Shown piece by piece: positions 33,569 to 42,213 of a stretch of DNA of 64,000 nt. The stretch covers positions 372,001-436,000 of the forward strand of contig NZ_CP023202.1 of the NCBI RefSeq assembly GCF_000220705.2, written 5' to 3'. Origin of the DNA: Streptomyces xinghaiensis S187. GTDB lineage: Bacteria; Actinomycetota; Actinomycetes; Streptomycetales; Streptomycetaceae. How positions within the stretch are numbered: the first letter of the stretch is position 1; each line of letters opens with the position of its first letter. A program made the position numbers and the translations under genes. Below the pieces are notes generated by a model. That model was not told where the DNA came from and did not search any database. It saw nothing but the letters and a program-made list of their open reading frames with translations.

Positions 33569-33917
33569 GCCGTTCACCTCCACAGCCGCCAACGCACCCC
33601 CGTACGCCCGGACACGCCTCACGGTGCGTACACCTGCGGGCGGGCGCGGACACATTCCGCGTGTAGGCGCCCACCGCGCCGCCACCGTAGAAACGAATTA
33701 ACCGGCATGTCCTATGAACAGCGGAAATTCCCACCCGTGGGTGACCACACGCGCCGGAGGCCTCCCCGGGCTTCAAAGGAGAGCTGTGACAGCAGGCCCG
33801 GCATCTCGGTCCGCTCCGGCCAAGGCGCAGCTCATGCGGCCCTTAACCAGTTGGCGGCACCCATGACCAGGGCTCTAGCGTGGGGCCGACCGTCACCGCC
33901 ACCGCCCGGGAGTCCGC
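33569..33917. other. Divergent intergenic region, XRE gene to GNAT gene
   Basis: About 350 bases without a supported gene. It contains a short palindrome CACCCGTGGGTG at 33732-33743 and an AT-rich patch (GAAACGAATTAACC, about 33689-33702) that could be part of the XRE promoter. Nothing else recognised. Confidence 0.4.
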
Positions 33918-34499
33918 GTGTCCACCGTCACCACGTCGATGTTCACCTTCCCCCTCGGGGACGACGCCGCCCTCATCCCCCGTACGCCCGCGATCACCGC
34001 CGCGTATCACGAGGTGTTCACGGCGAACTTCGAGCGGATCACCCGCTGGAACCCGAGCGCCGAAGGGCGGCCCACGCCGGAGGACACCCGGCGGAATCTC
34101 GCCGAGGCGGGGCGGGCCTGGGTGGACGGAACGCGCCTGCCGCTGGCCGTCGGGGTGAAGGCGGAGGGCGGCTGGCGGCTGGTCGGCGCGGTGGGCCTGG
34201 AGATCAACGGCATCGCCGGGACGGGCGAGGCGGGTTACTGGCTCGACGCCTCCGCCGAAGGGCGCGGCCTGGCCACCCGGGCCATGTCGGCCCTGCTCGA
34301 CGAGGCGTTCGGACCGGTCGGACTGCACCGGGTGGAGCTGCGCATCGATCCCACCAACGAGCCCAGCCGGAGGATGGCCCGGCGCCTGGGCTTCACGCAG
34401 GAAGGCGTACTCCGTGAAGCCCTGGCCTTCCCCGAGGGGCGGCACGACGAGCTGATCTACGGCCTGCTGGCGGAGGAGTGGCGCACGGCACGCGGCTGA
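33918..34499 (+). CDS. GNAT N-acetyltransferase (RimJ/RimL type)
   Basis: 193-aa acetyltransferase. GEAGYWLDASAEGRGLATRAM holds the acetyl-CoA pyrophosphate loop (Q/RxxGxG/A pattern as EGRGLA), followed by VELRIDPTNEPSRRMARRLGF, the characteristic N-x-x-S-x-x-x-A-x-x-x-G-F motif, and EGVLREALAFPEGRHDELIYGLL. The GTG start is supported by GGGAG five bases upstream. Likely acts on a protein N-terminus or a small amine; substrate unknown. Confidence 0.9.
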   Translation: MSTVTTSMFTFPLGDDAALIPRTPAITAAYHEVFTANFERITRWNPSAEGRPTPEDTRRNLAEAGRAWVDGTRLPLAVGVKAEGGWRLVGAVGLEINGIAGTGEAGYWLDASAEGRGLATRAMSALLDEAFGPVGLHRVELRIDPTNEPSRRMARRLGFTQEGVLREALAFPEGRHDELIYGLLAEEWRTARG

Positions 34500-34712
34500 C
34501 GCGGGCCGCCGACCGGGTCTTTCCGTCCCTGCGGACCGGGCGGCCGAGCGAAGCCGGGGTCGGCGGCCGGCCGCCCCGCCGCCCTCACCGGGTCGGCGGT
34601 CGGCAAAGAGGCACCGGTGAAGACTGCGTGATCCGGGCAGTGGACCGTCCCGGCCCCCTTGAGAGGATGCCTCCCGCCGCACTACACGCCTACGACACAA
34701 GGTGGTTGACCC

Positions 34713-35306
34713 TTGAGACCGACCCGCGCGACCCTCGCCGTGACCGCCGTCGCCCTCGCCCCGGCCCTGCTGCTCGCCACGCCGTCCCCGGCCACCGCCG
34801 CGACGCCGCCGACGGCCTCCGTGGCGTCGGACGTCGGCTCCCCCTACGACGACATGGACGCGGACGACCTGCGCATCGCGATCCTCCGCATCCTGTCCGA
34901 CCCCGACAGCGGCAGGCGCGTGACCCAGGAGGCCAACGAACTCCTCGACCACGGCACCGTGAAGGAGATGCGCACCTGGCTGGAGACCGGTTACCGCCTC
35001 GCCCAGGCCGAGGACGACCGCGTCGCCATCGCCCGGATCCTCGCCGACCCCGACAGCGGCAGGGCCGTCATCCGCGAAGCCAACGAGGCCCTCGACGACG
35101 GCAGCCCCGAGGCCGTACGCGCCTTCCTCGAAACCGGCCTCCGCCTCGCCCAGGCCGAGGACGACCGCGTGGCCATCTTCCGGATCCTCGCCGACCCCGG
35201 CATCAGCGACGCCCTGCGCGCGGCGGCAAGCGCCGCCCTGGACGACGGCACCCCCGAAGCGCTGCGCCACTTCCTCGAGGTCGGCCAGTACGAGGTCGGC
35301 GGCTGA
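34713..35306 (+). CDS. Secreted ALF-repeat protein
   Basis: 197-aa exported protein with a TTG start after AAGGTGG. Signal peptide LAVTAVALAPALLLATPSPATAA. The mature part is three repeats of about 48 residues (LRIAILRILSDPDSGRRV, DRVAIARILADPDSGRAV, DRVAIFRILADPGISDAL), each ending in a FLETG-like turn. These are ALF short repeats found in actinobacterial secreted proteins of unknown role. The DNA of repeats 2 and 3 shares CTCGCCCAGGCCGAGGACGA. Confidence 0.85.
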   Translation: MRPTRATLAVTAVALAPALLLATPSPATAATPPTASVASDVGSPYDDMDADDLRIAILRILSDPDSGRRVTQEANELLDHGTVKEMRTWLETGYRLAQAEDDRVAIARILADPDSGRAVIREANEALDDGSPEAVRAFLETGLRLAQAEDDRVAIFRILADPGISDALRAAASAALDDGTPEALRHFLEVGQYEVGG

Positions 35307-35465
35307 GCCGTCTCGGGCACCCGGAGATCCACCCCAGCGCTCCCCTCGTGCCGTCCGCCGCGCGGCGCACACTCCGCCTACACCGGCCGGATGCCCGCCC
35401 ACGGTTCCGGACCGTCAGCGCGTCCCTCCTCCCCAGGGGACGCGCGGGGCGGAACCGTGGACGCC

Positions 35466-36008
35466 ATGAACAGCGCACGTCCACATCCACACCCGAACCT
35501 CCCGCTCGCGACCGGTGACACCGGCGCCACCGCCGCCGCGGCCCCCGCCGGATCCGAACCGGCCGGGCGGGAAACCCCTTGCCCCGTCCGGGAGTTCGCC
35601 ATGAGCTTCACCGCCACGCCGCGCGGGGCGCGGCTCGCACGGCGGCTCGTCTCGCACCGGCTGCACGAGTGGGGCCACCCATACACCTCGCGGGTCAACG
35701 AGACGCTGACCCTCATCACCGGTGAGCTGGTCTCCAACGCCGTGCGCCACGGCCGCGTGCCGGGACGGGACTTCCGGGTGGTCCTCACGGAGGGCACCGG
35801 CGCCCTGCGGGTGGAGGTGACCGATACCCGCGCCGAGCGGGTGCCGCCGCAGCCGGCCGCCGAGCCGCCGGGGGACGCCGAGTCCGGCCGGGGCCTGCTC
35901 CTCGTCTCCCGGCTCGCGGACGGCTGGGGCGTCACCCGGCGCACCGGTGCCCCGGGCAAGACGGTCTGGGCGCGGCTGGCGGTGGACGGGCGGGGTCCGG
36001 CTGAATGA
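35466..36008 (+). CDS. RsbW-like ATP-binding (anti-sigma/serine kinase) protein
   Basis: 180-aa protein. After a ~45-residue Ala/Pro/Gly leader it shows the HATPase fold: LARRLVSHRLHEWGH, N-box TLITGELVSNAVRHGR, VEVTDTRAERVPP (G1), and SGRGLLLVSRLADGWGVT (G2), then KTVWARL. Such stand-alone GHKL proteins in Streptomyces act with sigma-B-type factors or as orphan kinases. A SpoIIE-type phosphatase follows 341 bases downstream, consistent with partner switching. Confidence 0.87.
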   Translation: MNSARPHPHPNLPLATGDTGATAAAAPAGSEPAGRETPCPVREFAMSFTATPRGARLARRLVSHRLHEWGHPYTSRVNETLTLITGELVSNAVRHGRVPGRDFRVVLTEGTGALRVEVTDTRAERVPPQPAAEPPGDAESGRGLLLVSRLADGWGVTRRTGAPGKTVWARLAVDGRGPAE

Positions 36009-36349
36009 TCGGCGGCCCGGCGGCCCGGCGCCGAGGAGGGCCGCGGGCGGCGGCCGCACTCGGATTCCTGCGGCGCCTCGGGTGCGGCCGTGCCTGCGCC
36101 GGGGACCGGCCGGGGCGCCCGCCGCGTGGGTACTCCATGCGTGCGGCCTGCCGGGTTCCCGGCTCGGCTCGCGCGGCCGCCGCAACCGGCCGGGGTGGGC
36201 GTCATCGTGGCGCTTCGGGCTCTCGGGAAGAGGCCGCTCGCGTGTCGCGGCGGCACGGCGGGGTCTGCGGCGCGCCTCGGCCGCGTGGTAGGTGTCAGTC
36301 CTCGCAGGATGTCTCAGACACCGCCGGACGATCACCTCAGGGACACGGG
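36009..36349. other. Intergenic, no gene assigned
   Basis: About 340 GC-rich bases between the RsbW-like and phosphatase genes. Open frames here look like frame shadows. No clear operator or terminator was noticed. Confidence 0.4.
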
Positions 36350-37504
36350 ATGCGCAAGGGCCGTACGGAAGCGATGGAAGCGATGGAGAGGCGTCGGCGG
36401 CTCCGGTGGCTGCCGGCCGCGGTGATCGCGGTCGCGGTCGTGCTCGACGTGGCCACCCCGGGGGGCATCAGTGTGTTCCCGCTGCTCGCGGCCGCCCCGA
36501 GCGTGGCCGCGCCGCTTCTCTCCCTGCGCGGGACGATCGCCACCGGTGTGGGGGCCACCCTGGTGGGAAGCGAACTGCTGTACCTGTCGGGGGAGCCGAC
36601 CCAGGAAAGCCTCGTGGCGGTCACCAGCATGGTCGTTCTCACCGGGACCGCGGCGGTCCTCAATGTGCTGCTGACGCGGGACCGGCGGCAGTTGAGGACG
36701 AGCCGCGAGGTGGCGGCGGCGGTGCAGCAGGCGGTGCTCGCGGACCCGCCTCCCCGGGTGGGGCGGCTGGCCGTGGCCTCCCGGTACGAGGTCGCCCACG
36801 AGGAGGCCGCCATCGGCGGCGATCTCTTCGCGGTCAAGGAGACCCCCCACGGCGTCCGGATGCTCGTCGCCGATGTGCGCGGCAAGGGACTTCAGGCGGT
36901 CCGTACGGTCAACGCCCTGCTCGGCTCGTTCCACGAGGCCGCGGAACACCGTCCGGATCTGCCGGGTGTCGTCCGGCAGCTGGAGGACCGGATGCAGGAC
37001 ACCATCGCGCAGGCGAGCGGGGAGGAAGGCGAGTCGTTCGCCACGGCCGTCGTCGCGGAAATCCCCCCGGACAGCTCGGCGGTGCGGATCGCCAACCGGG
37101 GCCACCCCGCGCCGCTGCTGGTCCATGACGGCGGGGTGAGCCCGCTGGAACCGGCCACACCGTCACTGCCCCTGGGCCTGGGGGTCCTCGGCGGCGGCGG
37201 CGACGTCCCGGTGGACCGGTTCGATCTGCCCGGCAGAGCCACCCTGGTGCTGTTCACCGACGGCATCGACGAGGCCCGTGACGCGGACGGCGTCTTCTTC
37301 GACCCCGTTCCGGTGCTGTCACGGCCTTTCCCGCCCGATCCGGACGCGGTGCTCGACGCCCTCCTCGCCGCCGTCCTCCGGCACACCGGGGGGACCCTGC
37401 AGGACGACGCGGTGCTGCTCGCCGTCACCCCGGACGGGCGCGACACCGTCGCGGCGGGCGTGCGGCGGCACGACGCGGTGGCGCGCCCACGGCATGACGG
37501 GTAG
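36350..37504 (+). CDS. SpoIIE/PP2C-type membrane serine phosphatase
   Basis: 384-aa phosphatase. Three hydrophobic segments at the N-terminus (LPAAVIAVAVVLDVATPG, FPLLAAAPSVAAPLLSL and MVVLTGTAAVLNVLL) anchor it in the membrane. The catalytic domain has AIGGDLFAVKETPHGVRMLV (metal Asp/Gly), VADVRGKGLQAVRTV, ANRGHPAPLL and LVLFTDGIDEARD. AGGGA precedes the ATG by 7 bases. It probably dephosphorylates an anti-anti-sigma factor; the RsbW-like ATPase nearby is a likely pathway mate, but no STAS-domain gene is seen. Confidence 0.9.
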   Translation: MRKGRTEAMEAMERRRRLRWLPAAVIAVAVVLDVATPGGISVFPLLAAAPSVAAPLLSLRGTIATGVGATLVGSELLYLSGEPTQESLVAVTSMVVLTGTAAVLNVLLTRDRRQLRTSREVAAAVQQAVLADPPPRVGRLAVASRYEVAHEEAAIGGDLFAVKETPHGVRMLVADVRGKGLQAVRTVNALLGSFHEAAEHRPDLPGVVRQLEDRMQDTIAQASGEEGESFATAVVAEIPPDSSAVRIANRGHPAPLLVHDGGVSPLEPATPSLPLGLGVLGGGGDVPVDRFDLPGRATLVLFTDGIDEARDADGVFFDPVPVLSRPFPPDPDAVLDALLAAVLRHTGGTLQDDAVLLAVTPDGRDTVAAGVRRHDAVARPRHDG

Positions 37505-37546
37505 GCCGGCCCGCCCGTCGTTCGGGTCCGCCCGGCCCGCCGGGCA

Positions 37547-37822
37547 TCAGTCGTCCGAGCACGAGTAGTCGTCGACGGTTTCCGGCGCCGGCTTGTCGTG
37601 CTGTTCAAAGTCCGGGTCCTCCTTGGCCGGCCCGGGAAAGTGGCTCCGGAAGGCGTTGCGCCAGTCCTGGTCCGTCCCGAGGAATCGGCGCAGCGCGTCG
37701 GCGATCTTCCGGCAGTCGCCTTCCCTGCCTTCCTGGAGGCCCACGCCGTAGCGCTGGGGGGAGCCGAGTTCCAGCTTCTCGACCACCTTGATGTCGTTGT
37801 ACCGCTCCACGGTGCCGCACAT
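37547..37822 (-). CDS. Small protein of unknown function
   Basis: 91-aa candidate beginning MCGTVERYNDIKVVEKLEL, mixed charged composition (QEGREGDCRKIADALRRFLG) and an acidic end (DDYSCSDD). Codon GC bias is normal, and the composition differs from frame shadows. No signal sequence or known domain; the lack of an upstream ribosome site lowers confidence. It could be the end of a longer degraded gene. Confidence 0.45.
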   Translation of the reverse strand: MCGTVERYNDIKVVEKLELGSPQRYGVGLQEGREGDCRKIADALRRFLGTDQDWRNAFRSHFPGPAKEDPDFEQHDKPAPETVDDYSCSDD

Positions 37823-38425
37823 CGCCTGCCGCGGTCAGCGGTTGCCGCCACTGGCGCCCCGGAACCTTCGGCGCGCCTCCGGGGGTGTCGGATCAGGCTT
37901 CCCGTCCGGCGCTCACGCCTCCGTGGTCACAGCGGCAGCCGTCCGCCCCGACTCTTCACACGGTGCGCAATTTCGTTCCGGAAGGTTTCCGGTAACTGGA
38001 CGGGGCGCAGCCTCTCCGGTGAGCAGCCGGACCTCTCTTATCGGCCAGGGCCGCGCCCTGAGCGAAGCGGCTGAGCTGGGCGGTCCAAGGGCGGAGAGAG
38101 CGAGAGAAGCCCTCGTTTCCCGCCGGAAACTTTCCGGTAACCACAGCGCGACCGACAGTTCCGGTCACCTGAGAACGTGATCCCCGCCACAGGGGTGTTC
38201 GACCCGCCGACCCATGGCCTGAGCTGCCGCGACGCCTTGCGGACGAGGAGCCGCACGGCCCGGACGGCCGCCGGCATCCGGAACGTGACCTGCGCGTTTC
38301 CCGGATCATGATGGGCCGGAAGTGGATGGCGGCCGCAGTCGTACCACATTTACCGTTCTTGTCATCGCCAGGCCGGTGCTGGTTCACCGCGCGTACACCC
38401 CCCACATCACCGGAAGGGACCCGCC
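37823..38425. other. Intergenic region with two similar inverted repeats
   Basis: About 600 bases between the small unknown gene and the DUF4956 gene. It holds CCGGAA-GGT-TTCCGG at 37978-37992 and CCGGAAA-C-TTTCCGG at 38123-38137, both followed by TAAC. No coding frame looks real. Confidence 0.55.
37978..38137. promoter_or_regulatory. Repeated CCGGAA..TTCCGGTAAC palindromes
   Basis: Two palindromes 145 bases apart with identical arms and an identical GGTAAC-type right edge, in the leader of the DUF4956-VTC-CotH genes. Two matching dyads in one leader suggest binding sites for one regulator. Confidence 0.5.
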
Positions 38426-39067
38426 ATGGCCCAACCTGTCCTGTTTCTCTGCGATATCGCCGCAGTGAGCCTCCTGGTGTTCGGCCTCTACTTCCCACGC
38501 CACCGCCGCCGGGACCTGGTGGTGGCCTTTCTCGGTGTCAACGTCGGTGTGCTCGCGGTCGCCAGCTCCCTCGCCAACAGCGGCTCCAACACCGGGCTCG
38601 GCCTGGGCATGGCCCTCTTCGGCGTCCTGTCGATCATCCGGCTCCGTTCCACGGAACTCGACCAGCACGAAGTCGCCTACTACTTCTCCGCGTTGGCCCT
38701 CGGCGTCCTCGGCGCCATGTCGACCTCCAACGTCTGGCGGTCCGTCGGGCTGATGGCGCTGATCCTGGCCGTGCTCTACGTGGGCGACCATCCGCGGCTG
38801 TTCCGCAGCTACAGACGCCAGGTGATGGTGCTGGACACGGCGCTGCCCGACCACACCGCGCTGGTGGCGCACCTGGAGAACACCCTCGGTACCCGGGTCC
38901 ACTCGGCCACCGTGCAGCGGCTCGACCTGGTCAACGACACCACCGTGGTGGACGTCCGCTACCGCAGCCTCCCCGCGGGCCGCGGCGCCAAGGGCGACAC
39001 CGCGGCCCGTACCGGGCCGGCGCCCACCGCCGGAGCGGGCGCGTCCCCGCTGACGGTGCGGCCGTGA
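38426..39067 (+). CDS. DUF4956 membrane protein
   Basis: 213-aa protein. Four or so TM segments at the N-terminus (VLFLCDIAAVSLLVFGLYF, VVAFLGVNVGVLAVASSLA, GMALFGVLSIIRL, LMALILAVLYV), then a cytoplasmic domain (HTALVAHLENTLGTRVHSATVQRLDLVNDTTVVDVRY) with the DUF4956 pattern. This family is repeatedly found next to VTC and CotH genes. The ATG follows GGAAGGGACCCGCC. The stop overlaps the VTC GTG (GTGA). Confidence 0.88.
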   Translation: MAQPVLFLCDIAAVSLLVFGLYFPRHRRRDLVVAFLGVNVGVLAVASSLANSGSNTGLGLGMALFGVLSIIRLRSTELDQHEVAYYFSALALGVLGAMSTSNVWRSVGLMALILAVLYVGDHPRLFRSYRRQVMVLDTALPDHTALVAHLENTLGTRVHSATVQRLDLVNDTTVVDVRYRSLPAGRGAKGDTAARTGPAPTAGAGASPLTVRP

Positions 39068-39897
39068 GCGCCCCCGCACCGCTCGGTGCCGCGCTCGGCG
39101 AGCTGCCGTCCATCGGGCTGGACGAACTCCTCGCCTGCGCCATGCTGCAGACCCGCGTCGACCGCAAGTACGTGCTGCCGGCCGACGCGTTGACCACCCT
39201 GCTGACCCGGATACCCGCCGACACCAGGGTCCTGGAGATCGACGGTGAGCGCCGCTTCGCCTACCGGTCGCTGTACTTCGACACCCCGGACCTCATCAGC
39301 TACCGCCTGACCGCTCACCGCCGGCGCCGCCGGTTCAAGGTCCGCACCCGGGTCTACGAGCAGTCGGACGAGTGCTGGCTGGAGGTGAAGACCCGCGGCT
39401 CCCGCGACAACACCGTCAAGGCGCGCCTGCCCTACGCGCCGGACGACCACGACACGCTCGTCCCCGGGCGGCCGTTCGTCGACACCACCCTGGCCCGCAA
39501 CCGCATCGACGGCAGCCACCGGTTCACGTTCGTGCCGACGCTGACCACGCGGTACCACCGCGCCACCCTCTACCTCCCGGGCACCAACAGCCGCGTCACC
39601 ATCGACACCGGGCTGGTGTGGCAGGACGGCGACCGCGAGCTGCGCCTGCCGCACATGGCGATCGTGGAGACCAAGACGGGCTCCACGGCCTCCCCCGTCG
39701 ACCGGCTGCTGTGGCAGAACAAGTACCGGCCCAGCCGCATCTCCAAGTACGCCACCGGCCTCGCCGCGCTGCGCCCGTACCTGCCCGCCACGCCCTGGCG
39801 CCGCACGCTGCGCCGGGACTTCCAGGAGGTGACGTCCGGCGCCGACGACACGTACCCGCCGGCGATGGAGCTGTCGGGCGCCTGCGCGTTCGGCTGA
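39064..39897 (+). CDS. VTC-domain protein (polyphosphate polymerase family)
   Basis: 277-aa protein that is essentially one VTC domain. Tunnel-lining basic and acidic residues are in VDRKYVLP, YRSLYFDTPDLISYRLTAHR, RRRFKVRTRVYE, CWLEVKTRG, TTRYHRATLYL, VTIDTGLVW, MAIVETKTG and NKYRPSRISKYATGL. In yeast the VTC core makes polyphosphate from ATP; bacterial homologues are much less studied. GTG start coupled to DUF4956. Confidence 0.88.
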   Translation: MSAPAPLGAALGELPSIGLDELLACAMLQTRVDRKYVLPADALTTLLTRIPADTRVLEIDGERRFAYRSLYFDTPDLISYRLTAHRRRRRFKVRTRVYEQSDECWLEVKTRGSRDNTVKARLPYAPDDHDTLVPGRPFVDTTLARNRIDGSHRFTFVPTLTTRYHRATLYLPGTNSRVTIDTGLVWQDGDRELRLPHMAIVETKTGSTASPVDRLLWQNKYRPSRISKYATGLAALRPYLPATPWRRTLRRDFQEVTSGADDTYPPAMELSGACAFG

Positions 39898-40148
39898 GGT
39901 CCCGGGCGGCCGAGGTCCCGGCCGGTGACACGGACCGCCGTCAACGCCCGCGGCGCGGGCGGGGGTCCGGGTGCCGGGTGCCCTGCCCGCCGCCCGGCGG
40001 CACGTAGAAGCACAGCACGTAGCACGTGGAAGCACTCACACGTACGCACACACAGATAGCGGAACGCGGGCCCGGCGGCAGCCAACGGCGTCTGCCGCCG
40101 GCACGCCGTGCCCCTTCGCAGAACTCCAGATGATCGAGGTGTTGCTCT

Positions 40149-41996
40149 GTGCGCAGAACACGGATGGGCGCGGTGGGCCTGCTGGCCGCGGTGTCCCTCG
40201 TCATGACCGGCATGACCGGTCCCGCCGGCGCGGACGGTGATCCCGCGCCACCCGACAGATCCTGGGCCCAGGAGGCCCGGGCAGCCCAGGAAGCGGGGAT
40301 CAAGAAGACGTCCGGTGGTGACGCGGCCAAGGCACCCGCGCCCACCAAGGCCGACATCGCCGCCGGCAAGCAGTCGGCGGAGGACCTCACCGGTGACATC
40401 ACCTTCTCCACCCCCGGCGGCACCTTCCAGAACGAGGTGTCCGTCTCCCTCAGCACCACCATCGCCAACGCCCAGATCCGCTACACCACCAACGGCCAGC
40501 TGCCGACCGCCTCGTCGACGGTGTACTCGGGCCCGCTGCGTCTCACGAGCACCACGCAGCTCCGCGCCCAGGCCTTCGTGAACGGGACCGCGAGCGGCGA
40601 TCCCGGCACGGCCGTGTACGTCGCGCGCAGTGTCAACGCCAACCACGACCTGCCGCTCCTCGTGCTGGACGCCTACGGCGGCGGGAAGCCGGACCGCGAG
40701 TGGGCGGACGTCGCCGCCATGGTCATGGAGCCGGAAGGCGGGACCACCTCGCTCGGCGCGGCGCCGGCGGTGTCCACCCGGGCCGCATTCCATCTGCGCG
40801 GTCAGTCCTCGGCGACCTTCGAGAAGGCCCCGTACCGGATCGAACTCCGCGACAACGATGACGACGACGCCGACTACCCGGTGCTGGGCATGCCGGCCGA
40901 GTCCGACTGGGTGCTCCGCGGGCCGTTCCCGGACAAGACCCTGGTCCGCGACGCCTTCGCCTACACCCTGGGGCAGGAGATGGGGCTGCAGACGCCCCGC
41001 CACCGGTTCGTCGAGGTGTATCTGAACCTGGACGGGCAGCCGATGGGCGCCGACGACTACCAGGGCGTCTATCTGCTCGACGAGAACATCAAGGTGTCCC
41101 CGAACCGGCTGGACATCGCCAAGCTCAAGAAGAGCGACCTCACCGAACCGGCCGTCACCGGCGGCTACGTCATGAAGTTCGACGCCTGGGCGGCCGAGGA
41201 GCCGAAGCTGCCGTGCACCGGGCAGGAGTGCTGGTCGGATCTGGAGGTCACGGAACCGGACGACCTCCAGCCCGAGCAGCAGACGTGGATCACCCAGTAC
41301 GTCCAGAAGCTCCACAACGCGCTGCGCAGCGCCAATCCCTCCGATCCGCAGACCGGATACCCCGCCTACATCGACGTCGACTCGTTCGTGAACCTGATCA
41401 TTCTCAATGAGATGGGACGGCAGGGCGACTCCTATATCCGCAGCATGTACATGTACAAGGACCGGGGCGGCAAGCTCACCGCCGGGCCGCTGTGGGACTA
41501 CGACCTCGGGTTCAACGCCATACCTAACGGCAGCCCGGTCGATGGGTGGCAGTTCCAGCCGTTCTTCGGCTTCGGCACCACCGACTGGTTCCTGAAGCTG
41601 ATGCAGGACCCGTCGTTCAACCAGAAGGTGCAGGCCCGCTGGCAGGAACTGCGCCGCGGCGTGCTGTCCGACGCGCAGCTCCGCAACCGGGTCACGCAGC
41701 TGTCCTCGCCCCTGGCCAACGGCGCCCAGCGCAACTTCCAGAAGTGGCCGAACCTCAACACCAGGCAGGTCGGGCCGTTCCAGACCCAGACCACCCAGAC
41801 CTGGCAGGAGCAGCTGACGCTCATGCAGAACTGGCTGGTGCAGCGGGCGAACTGGATCGACTCGTCCGGATGGCAGGTCGACCAGGGCGGCGGTCAGCCG
41901 CCGTGGCCGCAGGCGCCGGGAGCCCAGGAGAAGGCGGCACCGCTCCTGCCGCATCTCCGCGAGGCGGCCGAGCGGCGGCAGGGTTCCTCCGGCTGA
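40149..41996 (+). CDS. Secreted CotH-kinase protein with chitobiase-type domain, copy 1
   Basis: 615-aa exported protein. Signal peptide (MGAVGLLAAVSLVMTGMTG...AGA); residues ~85-160 form a chitobiase C-terminal-like domain (SVSLSTTIANAQIRYTTNGQ, then AQAFVNGTASG). The CotH kinase domain follows: HDLPLLVLDAYGG, FHLRGQSSATFEKAPYR, LGMPAESDWVLRGPF, GVYLLDENIKVSPNRLDI, GGYVMKFDAWA, and NEMGRQGDSYIRS with GPLWDYDLGF. The WDYD motif supplies metal ligands in CotH kinases. GTG start, CGCAGAACACGG follows. CotH proteins phosphorylate secreted substrates, e.g. spore-coat proteins. Confidence 0.9.
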   Translation: MRRTRMGAVGLLAAVSLVMTGMTGPAGADGDPAPPDRSWAQEARAAQEAGIKKTSGGDAAKAPAPTKADIAAGKQSAEDLTGDITFSTPGGTFQNEVSVSLSTTIANAQIRYTTNGQLPTASSTVYSGPLRLTSTTQLRAQAFVNGTASGDPGTAVYVARSVNANHDLPLLVLDAYGGGKPDREWADVAAMVMEPEGGTTSLGAAPAVSTRAAFHLRGQSSATFEKAPYRIELRDNDDDDADYPVLGMPAESDWVLRGPFPDKTLVRDAFAYTLGQEMGLQTPRHRFVEVYLNLDGQPMGADDYQGVYLLDENIKVSPNRLDIAKLKKSDLTEPAVTGGYVMKFDAWAAEEPKLPCTGQECWSDLEVTEPDDLQPEQQTWITQYVQKLHNALRSANPSDPQTGYPAYIDVDSFVNLIILNEMGRQGDSYIRSMYMYKDRGGKLTAGPLWDYDLGFNAIPNGSPVDGWQFQPFFGFGTTDWFLKLMQDPSFNQKVQARWQELRRGVLSDAQLRNRVTQLSSPLANGAQRNFQKWPNLNTRQVGPFQTQTTQTWQEQLTLMQNWLVQRANWIDSSGWQVDQGGGQPPWPQAPGAQEKAAPLLPHLREAAERRQGSSG

Positions 41997-42213
41997 GGAA
42001 CCGGCACCGCCGCACCACGGCGGCACGCGCCCGCGGTTGAACCCGCACATCGCACATATCGGCACCGGGGCCGTCGGCAAGCGCCGGCGGCCCTCCGCCG
42101 TATCCGGAACCCTCCGGGCGCCGGGCGGCGTCCGTGCGCCCCGGTCCCCAGCGCCCACCCCCGCATCCCCCATCACCCCTTTCCCCCGACGTCATGAAGT
42201 GAGGTGTCGAACG

